Assembly (NCBI GenBank): GCA_954871525.1
Contig: OX940869.1
Span: 27,060,001-27,124,000 of the forward strand
Length of the DNA stretch: 64,000 nt
Source: Parietaria judaica
Taxonomy: Eukaryota; Streptophyta; Magnoliopsida; Rosales; Urticaceae
Direction of reading: 5' to 3'
Part shown: piece after piece, positions 1-11,042 of the stretch
Layout of the letters: each line of letters begins with the position of its first letter
How positions within the stretch are numbered: the first letter of the stretch is position 1
The notes under the pieces: model-generated
Told to the model about the DNA's origin: nothing
The model's database searches: none
Seen by the model: the letters and a program-made list of their open reading frames with translations, nothing else
Made by a program: the position numbers and the translations under genes

Positions 1-1161
1 GGGCTCTCTCATAACTCCAAACCGCGTGGAGGGCGTCTTCTGGTAAGGCTCCGCAAAACTTGCAAAAGGGGAGACAAGGCACCCAACGCCCCCGAAGAGC
101 ACCGAAGGTCGGTAGGATGTCGAACCACGCTCGCCAAACTAGATGTTTGACTTTTGGTGGGATTTGGAGACCCCACAAAGTCTTCCACCAACGTGGTTCA
201 ATGCTACAAGACCCCGATGGTCCCCCTATCTTCGCCGAACGAGCAAGGCAATATCCCGACTGAACCGAATAGGAACCATCTTCTTCGAAATGCCACACCA
301 AACGGTCATGATGAGCATTAGGACCTAGGGGGATTCTTAGAATTGCTTGGGCATCATCGGGGACATCATATCCAATACTAGCTCGCGGTTCCAAGCCCCC
401 TCGTTGATAAAGTCGGCAACACGCCAAGGATACCCATCGTCGGGTTCTTTTGTAAGAATGGCAAAACTCCCAGCTCTATGAAGCCACAGTTGCTTAAATG
501 ATCTAATGTTTCCCTCTCCCACTTGCCATCTAACACCTTGACGCACCAAATCCTGCCCCCAACAAAGACTTTTACAAAGAAAAGAGGAATGAGCCTTACA
601 TTCGAAATCGAGCACCGTTGAATCTGGGAAGTATTTCGCCTTGGGAACGCGGGCCATCAAGCTCTCCGGATGCTAGATTAATCTCCAAGATAGCCTTCCA
701 ATAAGAGCCCGATTAAAATCCCCGAGGTTCTTGAACCCGAGGCCTCCCTCCTATTTGGGTTTCGCAATAGAATCCCACTTTTTCCAATGAATCTTTCGCT
801 TTTCCTCCAACCCTCCCCACCAAAATCGACTCATGTGTCGATGGAGCTCATTAATGGTGTTGGCGGGGATATGGAAGAGGCTCATCATATAGGTTGGAAT
901 CGCTTGGGCTATCGCTTTGATTAGAACTTCCCGACCGCCCGCCGAGAACATCCGTGCCTTCCAATCTCGCGTGCGTTTAAGGACTCTCTCCGATAGGATA
1001 CTAAAGATCGAAATCTTATTCCTCCCTACGCGGGTTGGAAGTCCAAGATAGGACTCGAGCTCGTCCACAAGCGGGATGTGAAGAAGGGAGGAAAAGGAGG
1101 CCGCTTCTTGCTCAGAAAAATTGTGGGAACAACACATCGCCGACTTATCCATATTCACCAC
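1..1161 (-). pseudogene. LINE ORF2 C-terminal region with zf-RVT domain
   Basis: The block at 1161-751 carries the thumb and linker motifs YLGLPTRVGRNK, GREVLIKAIAQAIPTYMMS and RFWWGG...IHWKKW typical of plant LINEs just after the RT. Further left (660-337 and 340-1) the frame changes, and the zinc-binding zf-RVT domain is seen with W-RAWFDILPT, a C-x2-C pair (CKFC) and an HAVW motif. The domain order supports one decayed ORF2. The frame is broken at least twice and the 3' terminus is outside the window. Confidence 0.75.
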
Positions 1162-1229
1162 TTGACCCGAGCCTTTTCATAGACCTCCAAGATAGAGCGG
1201 ATTGCTTGGCAACATTCATCACTAGCCTC

Positions 1230-2045
1230 ACAAAAGATTAGACTATCGTCCGTAAAAAGGAGGTACGTAACCGGTGGGGTCGCGGGTCGGCAAGCAAAGC
1301 CTCGGAGAAGGCCCATTCTCTTGTGGCCCCTAATAAGGGCAGAAAAACCCTCCGGACATGCTAGAAAAAGATAGGGCGATAAAGGGCATCTTTATCAAAG
1401 CCCCTGCCTTGGCCGCATCGAGCTCCCTGAGAGGTTCGTGGTAGAAATACAATCTCGGACCACCTCAATGATCCTCGATCCAAAACCCATTCTCCTCATC
1501 ATAGCGAGGACAAAACCCCACTCCACCCAGTCATAAGTCTTGCTCATGTCGAGCTTAAGAGCCAAGACCCCCTTATTCCTTTTCTTCTTCCTCCTAAGCT
1601 AATGGAAAAGCTCGAAGGTAATCACGGCATTGTCCGTGTTAACCTATCAGGAGCAAAAGCGCTTTGAGCCTCAGAGATGACGCCTGAGAGAGCCCCTTTG
1701 ATGCGGTTTGCTACCACCTTTGTGACGATCTTGAGAAGAACGTTGCAAAGGTTAATGGGGCGAAAGTCGTTGACCATAGTTGGGTTCTTTGGGATAAGGA
1801 CAATGTTAGTATCATTCCACAGTTTGACGCTAGCATTTCCATTCAACACATCCAAGCAGTCTCTTCGCACATCCAGACCCACCAAATTCCAAGATTTTTG
1901 AAAGAAGAGGGCGTGGAAACCGTTGGGGCCTGGAACTTTTCTTAGGACCCATAGCAAAAAGGGCGGTGTCCACTTCCTCCCCGGTGAACTCCTCATTCGT
2001 CAAGGATTGTCGTAAGTCTGAAATCGCACGCACTTCTGAACCCAT
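1230..2045 (-). pseudogene. LINE ORF2 reverse transcriptase, core
   Basis: The minus strand encodes the conserved LINE RT blocks: a PGPNGFHALFFQKSW-type motif, the VLIPKN...DFRPINLCNV block, and ISEAQSAF. The catalytic region is visible at about 1226-1250 as F-T-D-D-S in place of the usual F-A-D-D. Stops and frame changes occur between blocks, for example between 1622 and 1500. The product would be the polymerase for target-primed reverse transcription. This copy cannot make it. Confidence 0.8.
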
Positions 2046-2386
2046 TACTGCGCGGGACTAATGCTCAGAAGCGTTATCGAAGTAAAAATGTTTGCAAAAT
2101 ACCTATCAAAAACCCCACAGACCTCCACTTCTGACGTAACCCAATCCCCCTCTTCATTAAAAATACCCCGGATAGAGTTATGGGCCTTCCGTCGCACGGC
2201 TCGGGAATAGAAATAGGCTGACTTCTTGTCCCCCCCTTTAAGCCAATCCGATCGGGCTCTTTGTTGTCAATAATGTTCTTCGATCAAAATAAGGGATTCA
2301 AGCTCACCTCCAATACGCTTTGCTTCCTCTCGGTTTATCGTGGACGAAACTGCCGAATTAATACAGGCGAGATGTAAAGATAACTC

Positions 2387-3263
2387 TTAGATCCACTTCT
2401 CACGAGAGCCAAGTGACGAACGGGCCCACGCTTGGAGAGCACCTTTGCAATCGGCTAGACTCTCTGAACAAGACCGCAGACTTTCCCCGTTTCGGCCCTT
2501 TGACCATGCTTCTCGAATAACCATCGGGCAATGCTCGTGAATGAGCCATCCCAGTTCGAAAGCCCACCGCCGCCTAAAGATCCCGAGCCTCAATCCCACT
2601 GCTTCGATTCCCCTCGTATTAATTTGGAGGACACGATGATCCGAACCCCAAAAATCCAAAGTCTCGACTACGGTCCAAACGGCATTGGATATTCTTCGCT
2701 CCACCTTGCATATTACTCCAAGTGCAACGCTCTCCTCGGAAACCAAGATCAAGAAGCTCACAAGTCTCAAGAGTTTTTGCAAAGTCGGCCATCGCCGCCG
2801 GGCGTCGCCTCGTACGACTAGTGTGCTCATAATCGAAAAGAACTTCATTAAAGTCTCCCGCACATATCTAAGGACTATCATCCACATTGTGAATACGTCT
2901 CAAAAGCTCCCACAAAAGCTTTCGGTGTGCCTCGATCGGAGCCCCATAAAAACCGGTAAAGCAAAAATTCGAGCCAAACTCGTCAACCACAACAACGTCA
3001 ATATGGCTTTGATTCAAGCTACGGACCGTGACGTTGAAGGCCACTTTCCACAACATTTGCAAACCTCCACTCCTACCCTCAGCATGGACCCCGAGCCCGT
3101 TCACAAACCCCAAATTCAGTTTTAAAACCTCTGCTCGACGCCCCCTCATCTTTGTTTCTGCAAGAAAAAGGATATCCGGCTTCTGCTCACGGATCAATCT
3201 CCGCAAGCAGCCCATCGCCTGAGAATTAGACAATCCCAGGGCGTTCCAACATATGAGTTTCAT
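2387..3263 (-). pseudogene. LINE ORF2 endonuclease domain
   Basis: The frame beginning at 3263 opens with MKLICWNALGLSN and continues with PDILFLAETKM. These are the usual start and an early conserved motif of the apurinic-type endonuclease (EEP family) that nicks target DNA for LINE insertion. The end of the domain is seen in another frame, in the block ending at 2387, with GSDHRVLQIN carrying the expected SDH motif. The change of frame at about 2870-2890 shows an indel. The start is chosen because plant LINE ORF2 proteins commonly begin at this Met just before the CWN motif. Confidence 0.8.
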
Positions 3264-4000
3264 GAGGAGCGATCGACCCGCCTCAGGCGAGCCGCCAAAG
3301 AAAATGTACCCGATTTTGTGGTTGACAGGATTATCCTTATGAGTACGAAGGTTCCACCTCCGTCCCCCACAGTCTCTTGATCCCTAGGTCTTGTCCAAAG
3401 TCCGCCACACAAGGAGATGTAGACATTGCCATAGAAAAGCTCCACTTGAGCACAATGAGCTGGAAAGAACTAGCAACCTACAACCGCATAGAATCCGGTG
3501 TAGCACAGGGAACCAGTCCCCAACAAGCACACCACAGAAGGTGGTAGACACCCGAAACACTCAGATCACGTATTCATCCCTCAAAACCTAAGACAAATTT
3601 TTGTGGGCATTCGATAATGAAACAATCATTTTATCGAACACTTGGAGGGCACCACTTCAAAGCCAGCAAAAGCAGTATTGAAATGTTCCAGAAAAAGAGA
3701 TTGCGATAATCAGAGCCGTCCCGAAGAAGAAGAACAGCTTCGAGCTTGAGATTCAAAAATGGCGTCGATTAAAAAATTGCGATACAGGCTCTGACCATTT
3801 TGATTCAGCAAGGTTGAAAAGTTGCAATTAGTTCGAAACGTAATAAATTGAATTCAATATTCATAACGGTCATAATAACCGTTTTACAGAACGTTCGAAC
3901 GTCGGAACAAATCCCGATAATTGGATAGAGCGTTCGTCTCGAGTTCGACATTTCGACTCACTCGATGCTATCTCAATTTTAATTTAACTGGAAGATTTTC

Positions 4001-4039
<39 letters not shown>

Positions 4040-4777
4040 CAGCATCACCAACAGAATTGGTCGCAATTTGTACAAAGCCAATTCATCGAGAACAAAGAGT
4101 GAAAGCGAGGCGCAAGCCACAGGGCAGTTTCGCCTGTCAACTCATCGAGACGCGTCTCAGAAACGCTTTTTTAATCACTGAATATAGCAATAAATATTTG
4201 TTCATATTATAATGATGTATGTATAGGCTTTTTTGTCTAAAACATTAAGATTCAATCACATGACTTCATATATTGCGTATTTATATATTTTTTTCAAATA
4301 TATATCTTCATAATTCTATACACTATTATACATCATTCATTGGGTTATACGCTGTCACATTTTATATATTTATTAATAAGGTTTGTTATAGTTGTCTTCG
4401 CAAAATTTTATTCACCTTAAATAAAGATATATTTTTGTTCTTATTTCATTTCTCTATATGAGATTAAGTTTGTTTGAGATAATATTATATGAGTAAAGCT
4501 GTGATATTAGAGGCACATATATGGCTGACACCTTTGCATATGGTGGTGATCTTAAGGCATTATTAATAGTGTAAAATCATTTTAAGCATTTATTTGTATA
4601 TATCATGTAGGAGACGGATCATCATCGACAAAAAAAAAATGACGAACAATAACGATACAATTCAACATTTAATAAAAAAAAATCTAAATTCAGTATCAAT
4701 TTCACTTAGAGCCCAAAATAATTATTTCATTTGTTTTTGAAATATTCCAAACATTATTAAATTATGTCTATCTTATG
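3264..4777. other. AT-rich spacer with no recognisable gene
   Basis: About 1.5 kb between the LINE and the hAT element. The part next to the LINE (3264-3590) may be decayed LINE 5' sequence, but no ORF1 motif is visible. The rest is AT-rich. Short open frames here show no recognisable domain. Confidence 0.5.
4006..4037. repeat. (AT)n microsatellite
   Basis: An uninterrupted run of alternating A and T, 32 bases long, read directly from the sequence. Confidence 0.95.
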
Positions 4778-5399
4778 CAGGGGCGGACTCAAGTTATACC
4801 CAACAAGGACTATAGATCCTACAGCCCAAATAAAAAATTTATTAGAAAACAACTAATTTATATTTTAGCCCTCCTCAAAAAATAAATTTTAGCCTCCCAT
4901 ATCAGCCCAAGGCCCAACTCAAAACCCCACAATCATTCATCATGTTTTATTTTCTCACTTTCACTAGTGGGACCACACAATGAGCCAACACACATCACTC
5001 TGATACAGGGAATTGTCTCTCTCGCTCAGCGAGAGACCCACCACGCAGAACGACTAATCCTCTCGAGTCTTGACCAATTGTTTCTCCAACGTGACACCGT
5101 CGCCAGTTTTTCGTTGCTCTGCCACTATCACCGGTCACCATCCTCCGTGCTCACTGCACTCAACCCTCCTCGCTCACTGCACTGCCTCCCTCTCATTGCT
5201 CTGTCTCTCGTCCCTTCGTCTCAGGCTCTCAGCTGGCCTCATACCATTATCCCGCGCTCTTACCGTCGTCCATTGCCTCCTCGATGTCGCAGAAAGCAAC
5301 CAACTCCAGTCTTAAGGTATTTATTTTTTATAACTTCAAACCCTAATTTATATATTTGAAATCTTTGAACGTAAGTTTCGAAACACTTATCGCTTTTGC

Positions 5400-5983
5400 T
5401 GTAGGAAATGCCCGAAACCAAGATATGAGTCCGTTGGACTTTCGGGTCCGACCCGACTACAATAAATGAGCACGGTAATTATTATGATCACGGTAATTAA
5501 TTAAAGTAATTAATTATGACCTAATGGGCTTTAACCCTATCATTGGGCCCAAAAGCCCATTAAGTCATTTTATGTGGGTTATATAAGTCTCATGTTGGTC
5601 ATAATGTCAAAACTCTAAGCCTACTCACAAAATAGAATTCGACCTCCTCTCTAGAAACCCTAAAGGCCGAATTCTCTCTCTCTTGTGTTCCCGTCGATTT
5701 GTCGTAGCTGTCAATCGAAGGGGATTTCCGGTCTTAGAGACGTTCCCGCAGCGACGTGGTGGGCGAGCTAGAGGCTTTGCAAATATGAAGCTGCGATCCG
5801 AATCCCGAGCACGCCAGAAAAGAGAAATCGGCATTTATTGGTACGATTGGCAAAAGTACCAATCTTTGGTAACGACTCGAATCCCTATTCTTAATGTTCG
5901 TTTATAATCTAGATCTTTGTTTCGATGACTTCTCGGGTTATTTTGCGCCCCGAGATCAAGAAAAGTCAACGAAAAACCCAACA
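5400..5983 (+). mobile_element. Solo LTR (584 bp) inside the hAT leader intron
   Basis: The segment begins TGTAGGAAATG and ends AAACCCAACA, the TG...CA ends of an LTR. It is flanked by a perfect 5-bp direct repeat TTTGC (5395-5399 and 5984-5988). A TATA-like box (GGTTATATAAG) lies near 5577-5587 and a CT-rich leader follows, so the promoter reads on the plus strand. No internal region or second LTR is present, consistent with LTR-LTR recombination. Confidence 0.88.
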
Positions 5984-6125
5984 TTTGCTAGTATTATGAG
6001 TAGATGTGTATGGCATAGAATAAAATAAAACATAAAACATCAATTATTTGACTATGACCCCTGAAAATAATATTTTGTGTTTAACTATTAATTTTGAATT
6101 GATTTTATAATTTCGTGCATTTCAT

Positions 6126-7870
6126 ATGAAAACAATCGACAGATTCTTTTTGAGAAAGAGTGTAGAGAAAAGAGATTGTGCTTCTAACGACAAGGACATG
6201 ATTCCCAAAGTTCAAAAAATTGAAGAAGAGTTTGATATCAACAAAATACAACGTGATCAGAGAGAACGACAACAAATATTGAAGTATCCACCTCACTTAC
6301 GCAATGAAGTTCGGCGAGCTTAGATGAAATTCGGCCCTTATCAACCCAAAGGCCCATATCGGAAAAGTAAGAGCGGAAAACAGTCAAGAAAATTCCAAAA
6401 ATCTTGGTTAAAGTTATTTCCATCGTGGTTAGAATATTCCCCCGATAAAAATAGAGTTTATTGTCTGCCATGCTTCTTCTTTAGAAAAGATAGTGCAAAT
6501 CCTTCAACTGCGTTCATAGTTAAAGGATTTAACGCGTGGAAGAAGGTGAGAAACGGAGCTAAATGTGCATTTCTGACACATATTGGAAAGGATGCAAATT
6601 CAACTAATAATGTCGAGAAAGCTTGGAAAGATCTTTTGGACCAATCATGTCATGTTACAAATACTTTTAAAAAATTTACAACACAAAACATCAAGGAAAA
6701 TCCACTTCGTTTGAAAACTACAGTCGATGTCGTTCGTTGGCTTACGGAGCAAGGATTTGCTCTTAGGGGTCATGATGAGTCCGATACCTCATTGAATCGT
6801 GGAAATTTCTTAGAATTAAGAAGCTTGATCGCTAGCTATAATCCTCAAGTTGATGAAGTTTTAAACAAATCTACGGGAAATTCGATGTATTACGCACCAA
6901 ATGTTCGAAAAGAAATCCTACAAGTTCTGGGTAATAAAGTGAAGAAAAGTATCCGCGAACAAATTGGTGATGCAAAGTATTGCTTATTGGTTGACGAAGC
7001 TCGGGATATTTCTAAAAAGGAGCAAATGTCTATTGTTTTGAGATACGTAGATAGAGATGGCTTCGTGCGAGAGCACTTTTTTGGGTTGGTTCATATTAGA
7101 GATACAAAGGCTTTAACTTTGAAAGATAATATACTTGAGCTACTTTAATCTTGACGTTATGTCTATCCGAGGGCAAGGATATGATGGTGCAAGTAACATA
7201 CGTGGGGAATTCTGTCAGCTTAAACTTGACTTAGTCCGTCACAAAGAGAAAGTCAGCCCGGGTACCGACCAGAACCAAGGACGGACAAGAGTTCAGCCCA
7301 GTTCGGGTGAACACGAGCAGAACATCCAGATAGAAGGCAAGCCCATCCCGGGGCATATGAGCAGGCCAGCTCAGGGACAGAGAAGCTGTCCGGGCAGAAA
7401 AGGGAAACACAGCAACTACCTAGCAAGGAAGGAGCGAGACTTGCGGAGAAAGTCAGAGTTTATTTAGGGTAGTTTTCCGATTTTGTGCGATTTAGTTGAG
7501 CTAGGGTTTCGCCTATGTGAGGCTATAAATATACCTAGCATGTACACTTTGTAAAGTGCCGAGTCCATTAGAGTTTTGAGTTTGTCTTCTTATATTTGCC
7601 TTCGATTATCAATAGAGAATTTCTTCTTTCAAAATTTTGTGTCCTCTATTTTTCTGTTCGAGTTTTCTTTGGTGTTATTTGTGTTCTTTGCAGATCCGTG
7701 AATTGGGATCCAACAAATTCAAGGGGTTACAAGATTTAATAGCTCAAGAATGTCCGGAAGCTTATTTTTCCATTGTTTTGCTCACCGTTAGCAATTGGCA
7801 CTAGTTGCCGCATCGCATGGAGTTAATCATGTCAATCGTTTCTTCATCAACTTATGGGTCTCAGGAAATT
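6126..7870 (+). pseudogene. hAT-family transposase (TTF-type zinc finger / DUF4371-like), broken
   Basis: The N-terminal part has the TTF-type zinc-finger layout: KFGPYQPKGPY, then FPSWLEYSPDKNRVYCLPCFFF, then AFIVKGFNAWKK. The middle has YCLLVDEARDISKKEQMSIVLRY and GQGYDGASNIRGEF, both hallmarks of this hAT clade, which act in the RNase H-like transposase core. There is an in-frame TAG at 6321-6323 and a frame change at about 7140. A solo LTR splits the GEF codons at 7212 and the frame resumes after 7720 with KGLQDLIAQECPEAYF. Another frame change follows and the C-terminal dimerisation domain is missing. Such elements move by cut and paste. This copy cannot. Confidence 0.85.
7213..7715 (+). 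mobile_element. Solo LTR (503 bp) inside the hAT transposase frame
   Basis: The segment begins TGTCAGCTT and ends GATCCAACA. It is flanked by a perfect 5-bp TSD AATTC (7208-7212 and 7716-7720). Removing the LTR and one TSD restores the transposase frame across GEF-KG, which confirms the boundaries. A TATA box (GGCTATAAATA) is at about 7521-7531, followed by GTAAAGTGCC. The element family is not identifiable from the LTR alone. Confidence 0.92.
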
Positions 7871-8279
7871 AAAAAAAAAAATCCTCAAATTTAATCATCT
7901 GTATTGAGATGATAGTCACTGATACTTTTACTTTATTTTGGACACAATATCTATAAATAACTATTTAAAACATGTGGCTAACCCATGACTTAAAAAAATT
8001 ATTGTGTTATAAACCACTACTTATCCATGGCATTTGGATTCTTATGTTAAAACACATTTCTTAATAATCATTTTTGTTCATTTATTTATTTATTTATCAT
8101 CTTTGTAAGAAAGTTATAGGATTGTGAAATATCAATCCATATAGTTTTTTTTTTATTATTATTGAATTTCATCATTATTTTATTATCACAAAAACAATTA
8201 ATTGAAGGACAATAGTTATGATAATCATTTATTTCATAGTTTTCAAAAAATATATGTTAACTTTAATTTGTACAAAACC

Positions 8280-8446
8280 ATAATGATATTAAAAAAAATT
8301 GATCAATCAATTAATTTGATGATGTAGATATGTATTTCTCAATAACAAAATACTGTCCATTCAAAAAAAAAAAAACAAAATACTGATAAATTACTTAATT
8401 TATTAATTTTTACATCACCGCGCAAAGCGCGGTGTCGGTCCACTAG
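8280..8446 (+). mobile_element. Helitron 3' end, copy 1
   Basis: A perfect 8-bp stem (CACCGCGC, loop AAA, GCGCGGTG; 8416-8434) lies 8 bp before CTAG (8443-8446) and is followed by T. This is the canonical Helitron 3' terminus: a hairpin, then CTRR, with insertion between A and T. The roughly 100 bp upstream resemble the second copy ending at 40580, including a shared CAATTAATTTGAT stretch. The 5' end (a TC terminus) was not located, so the true left limit is unknown and the hAT material may lie inside the Helitron. Confidence 0.75.
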
Positions 8447-8896
8447 TAAAATAAATAAAAAAAAAACATAATAATAGGAACAACCAATATTTTTGTTCTT
8501 TTTTTAATTATTATATGAAATAGTAATAACTTTATAAGTATTATTAATATATTAACTAAACTCCTATTTTTTAGCAACATCAAATATAGGTAATAAACAC
8601 CAAAACGTGTAAAAAAATATAAAAATTAAGATCTAAAAAAAAAATAACACACGTTATTGGTTAATGGTTACCATTATTTTTTACATAATATTTGTCAAGC
8701 AAAAAAGATTTAAATATTATATAAGATAATACGAATCTGTTAATAATAAGGAAATATTTATGTGTATATATAATGTTTAATAATTTTCTATAATATTATC
8801 CTATTTGACGGTTTTTAAATTTGCATGGCAGTTATCAAGAAAGAGTTACAATGATTCTTCCAGAAAGTTACAACGTATCATGTTATAAATCCAAAG
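8447..8896. other. AT-rich spacer with no gene
   Basis: About 450 bp of AT-rich sequence between the Helitron terminus and the MULE target site. No domain, repeat boundary or splice structure is apparent. Confidence 0.5.
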
Positions 8897-8905
8897 TTCA
8901 TTATA

Positions 8906-9305
8906 GGGAAAATTACGGCAAAAATACTCAACCTTTAGTCAACGTGCCTCCCGTGTACCCAACCTTTAAAATTGGCGGCAAAAATACCCAACGTGCATTG
9001 ACCGTGACTTTGGCATGAAAACATTAATTTTTCCGTTAACATCTGCCATGTGGCCGTTAGCGGCAAAAATACCCAAACCTTTTTTTTAATTAATTTTTAA
9101 TTTTTTTAATTTATATGTTTTTTCTTTAGTTGATTAGTGATAATTACTTAAATTCCAAATACATGGAATAACACAAAAGTTAGTCAAAACATCAATTGAT
9201 TTCAAAAGTTAGTCAAAACATCAATTGATTTCTTAATGTGCTTGTATAAGCTACATTTGCTGGTAAAATTTTTATTATTATGATAAATTTTAAACATAAT
9301 GTTAC
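8906..9305 (+). repeat. MULE left terminal inverted repeat
   Basis: About 400 bp matching the reverse complement of 33533-33905. It holds three copies of a GGCAAAAATAC-type motif. It also carries a tandem duplication of about 26 bp (about 9178-9231, around GTCAAAACATCAATTGATTTC) that is single-copy in the right arm, so this arm is longer. Confidence 0.88.
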
Positions 9306-9872
9306 GGGTATTTTAAATAATTGATTTTTAATAAATTAATAAAAGGAAAATTATATAATTAATTTTTCTTTTATTAAATAAAGTCAATTTTAACCCGAGT
9401 CCGTTTTCGCGAAATAAAGTATCCAGATGTTTCCAAAAATATCATTATACTCAAAAATTCATAAAGTTTGAAAGAAATGGCCTCGGAACGCTCCCGGAAT
9501 CCTTAAAGTGGGCCGGGAGCACCTCGGGCAGCCCCACACGAGCCACCACGCGCTCCCACGCGCTGCCACGTGGCCCCACGCGCAGCCACGCGTCTCATGC
9601 CCTCCTCACGCGCGCTCACGCGCCCTCAGAAGGGCTTATGTTAACCCGATGACGTCAGCAGAGGCACGCGCGCGTGAAGTAGCGCGTCCGACACAAACGC
9701 CGCGCTTGAGGGTGCGGTCGGCTTCCGATGAGGACACGGTTTGCGGCTTTCAATTGGCCTCCGATGAGGGCTTTTTTGTAGAATGGCCTTAAGTGGGTTT
9801 TCATTGTGTTTCATAGCTTCCTTCGGCACTATTCATATTTCTTAGTAGGGGTATTTAAGGGTATGGATTTTA
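9306..9872. other. MULE interior, left part, with a CACGCG-rich GC island
   Basis: The first 150 bp are AT-rich. From about 9480 to 9740 the sequence turns strongly GC-rich and repeats CCACGCG/CACGCGC units. The composition change is abrupt compared with both flanks. A 94-codon open frame spans it but has no recognisable domain. It may be captured DNA. No TSD for a separate insertion is visible. Confidence 0.5.
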
Positions 9873-9875
9873 ATG

Positions 9876-10290
9876 CACTACTACAAATATGAGATTATAA
9901 TACGGAGTTTCGACTACGGAAGAAAAAAACGTCGTTGGAAGTCGAAATCCGACGATAGAAGTAAAAATCCGTTGTCGAATTTTAAAAAAAATACACTTCT
10001 GACGACGGAAATTTTTATATGTCGTAGAAAATAATGATTCGCCGCGGCTAGTACTCATTCGCCGCGACGAATTGTATTCCGACGACAGATAAATTTCTGT
10101 CGTCGACTCATGTGTACTATTAAGCATGTTATGCCGCGGCTAGAAATAATACGCCGCAGCGAATTGTGATCCGACGACACAAATTTCTCCGTCGTCGGAA
10201 TAGCAAACGACAACGACACTAAAATGTGTTGTTGGAATAATTCGCCGCGGCGATTATAAGTTTGCCGCGGCGAATTATCGTGTTTTAAGT
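9876..10290 (+). repeat. CACTA left subterminal repeat region
   Basis: After the CACTA terminus come repeated short boxes (GCCGCGGC, CGACGACA, TCCGTCGTC) in both orientations, spaced some tens of bases apart. In En/Spm the subterminal boxes are bound by the TnpA protein to bring the ends together. The matching right region is 32580-33117. Confidence 0.8.
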
Positions 10291-10325
10291 TTTGCATTCC
10301 CTCACGAACCCTAGCCGTCTGCACC

Positions 10326-10330
<5 letters not shown>

Positions 10331-10389
<59 letters not shown>
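10331..10389. repeat. (CT)n microsatellite in the CACTA leader
   Basis: An uninterrupted run of CT dinucleotides, 59 bases long. It is followed by about 120 bp holding many GCCGT units, up to a likely splice donor AAG|GTATGA at about 10527. It probably belongs to the 5' untranslated exon of the gene starting at 11043. Confidence 0.9.
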
Positions 10390-10391
<2 letters not shown>

Positions 10392-10578
10392 CTCCGCCTG
10401 AACATTCTCGAACCCTAGCCGCCGTAGTTTGCCGTCGCACGCCGTCTCTCCTCTCGCCGTACTTTGCCGTCGCTTGCCGTCTCCTGCCGTGTTTTGCCGT
10501 CGCTCGCCGTCGCCCAAAGCATTAAGGTATGATTTTTTCCTTCGATTTAATAGTGGAATTTAGGGAATTTAGGGTTTG

Positions 10579-10942
10579 ATTTTGTATTGAATTAGGATTT
10601 GGAATTTAAAGTTTTGAGTTTGTGATTGATTTAGGAATTAGATTTCTAGGGTTTTGATTTTGTGATTGATTTAGGAATTTAGTTCGAAAATTATATTTGA
10701 ATTGTGATTAGTTTAGGGTTTGATATTGTGATTTGATTTAGGTTTTGGAATTGTGAATTGATTTTGTATTGAATTAGGATTTGGAATTTAAAGTTTTGAG
10801 TTTTTGATTGATTTAGGAATTAGATTTCTAGGGTTTTGATTTTGTGATTGATTTAGGAATTTAGTTCGAAAATTATATTTGAATTGTGATTAGTTTAGGG
10901 TTTGATATTGTGATTTGATTTAGGTTTTGGAATTGTGAATTG
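10579..10942 (+). repeat. 182-bp tandem duplication in the leader intron
   Basis: Two near-identical copies of 182 bp: TTTGTATTGAATTAGG recurs at 10581 and 10763. They lie in a TTTAGG/GATTTAGG-rich stretch that is probably intronic, between the donor at about 10527 and the acceptor TTTTTTTCAG just before 11038. Confidence 0.85.
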
Positions 10943-11042
10943 GAATTGTGAATTGGGGTTTCGAAAATTGTGATTAATTTAGGTTTTGATTGGAATTGGA
11001 ATTGTGAATATATGCTTCTTCTATTTATTTTTTTCAGATACA

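Larger units (their letters stand above)
1..3263 (-). mobile_element. LINE (L1-type non-LTR retrotransposon), decayed and left-truncated
   Basis: The minus strand reads, from right to left, an endonuclease (about 3263-2390), a reverse transcriptase (about 2045-1230) and a C-terminal tail with a zinc-binding reverse-transcriptase region (about 1161-1). This is the ORF2 order of plant L1 LINEs. Several stops and frame changes separate the blocks, so the copy is dead. The 3' end lies outside the window, so the poly(A) tail and target-site duplication cannot be checked. No ORF1 (gag-like) is recognisable upstream of the endonuclease, which suggests loss or strong decay at about 3.3-3.45 kb. Confidence 0.88.
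4778..7870 (+). mobile_element. hAT transposon (ZMYM1/TTF-type), decayed
   Basis: The left end matches a CAGGGGCGGA-type hAT terminus at 4778. It is followed by a CT-rich leader (about 4960-5316) with a splice donor at AAG|GTATTT (about 5318), an intron, and a transposase reading frame starting at 6126. The right end was not found. The transposase similarity fades at about 7870 and no matching inverted terminus is visible, so the 3' part is probably deleted. Two solo LTRs sit inside it, at 5400-5983 in the leader intron and 7213-7715 in the coding region, and both postdate it. Confidence 0.7.

Noticed and set aside
4312..4335. Candidate Helitron 5' end TCTATACACTATTATAC (also TCTATAACTATTG near 39501)
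   Set aside because: Both resemble a TC-start terminus, but the sequences downstream do not match each other as they should for one family.
5683..5907. 74-codon open frame with RRFVVAVNRRG
   Set aside because: It lies wholly in the solo LTR (5400-5983), spans its leader region and has no domain.
10055..10525. Long open frames rich in Arg-Glu or Ser-Leu on both strands
   Set aside because: They are translations of the (CT)n microsatellite and flanking repeats. No domain, and the same DNA is open in several frames.
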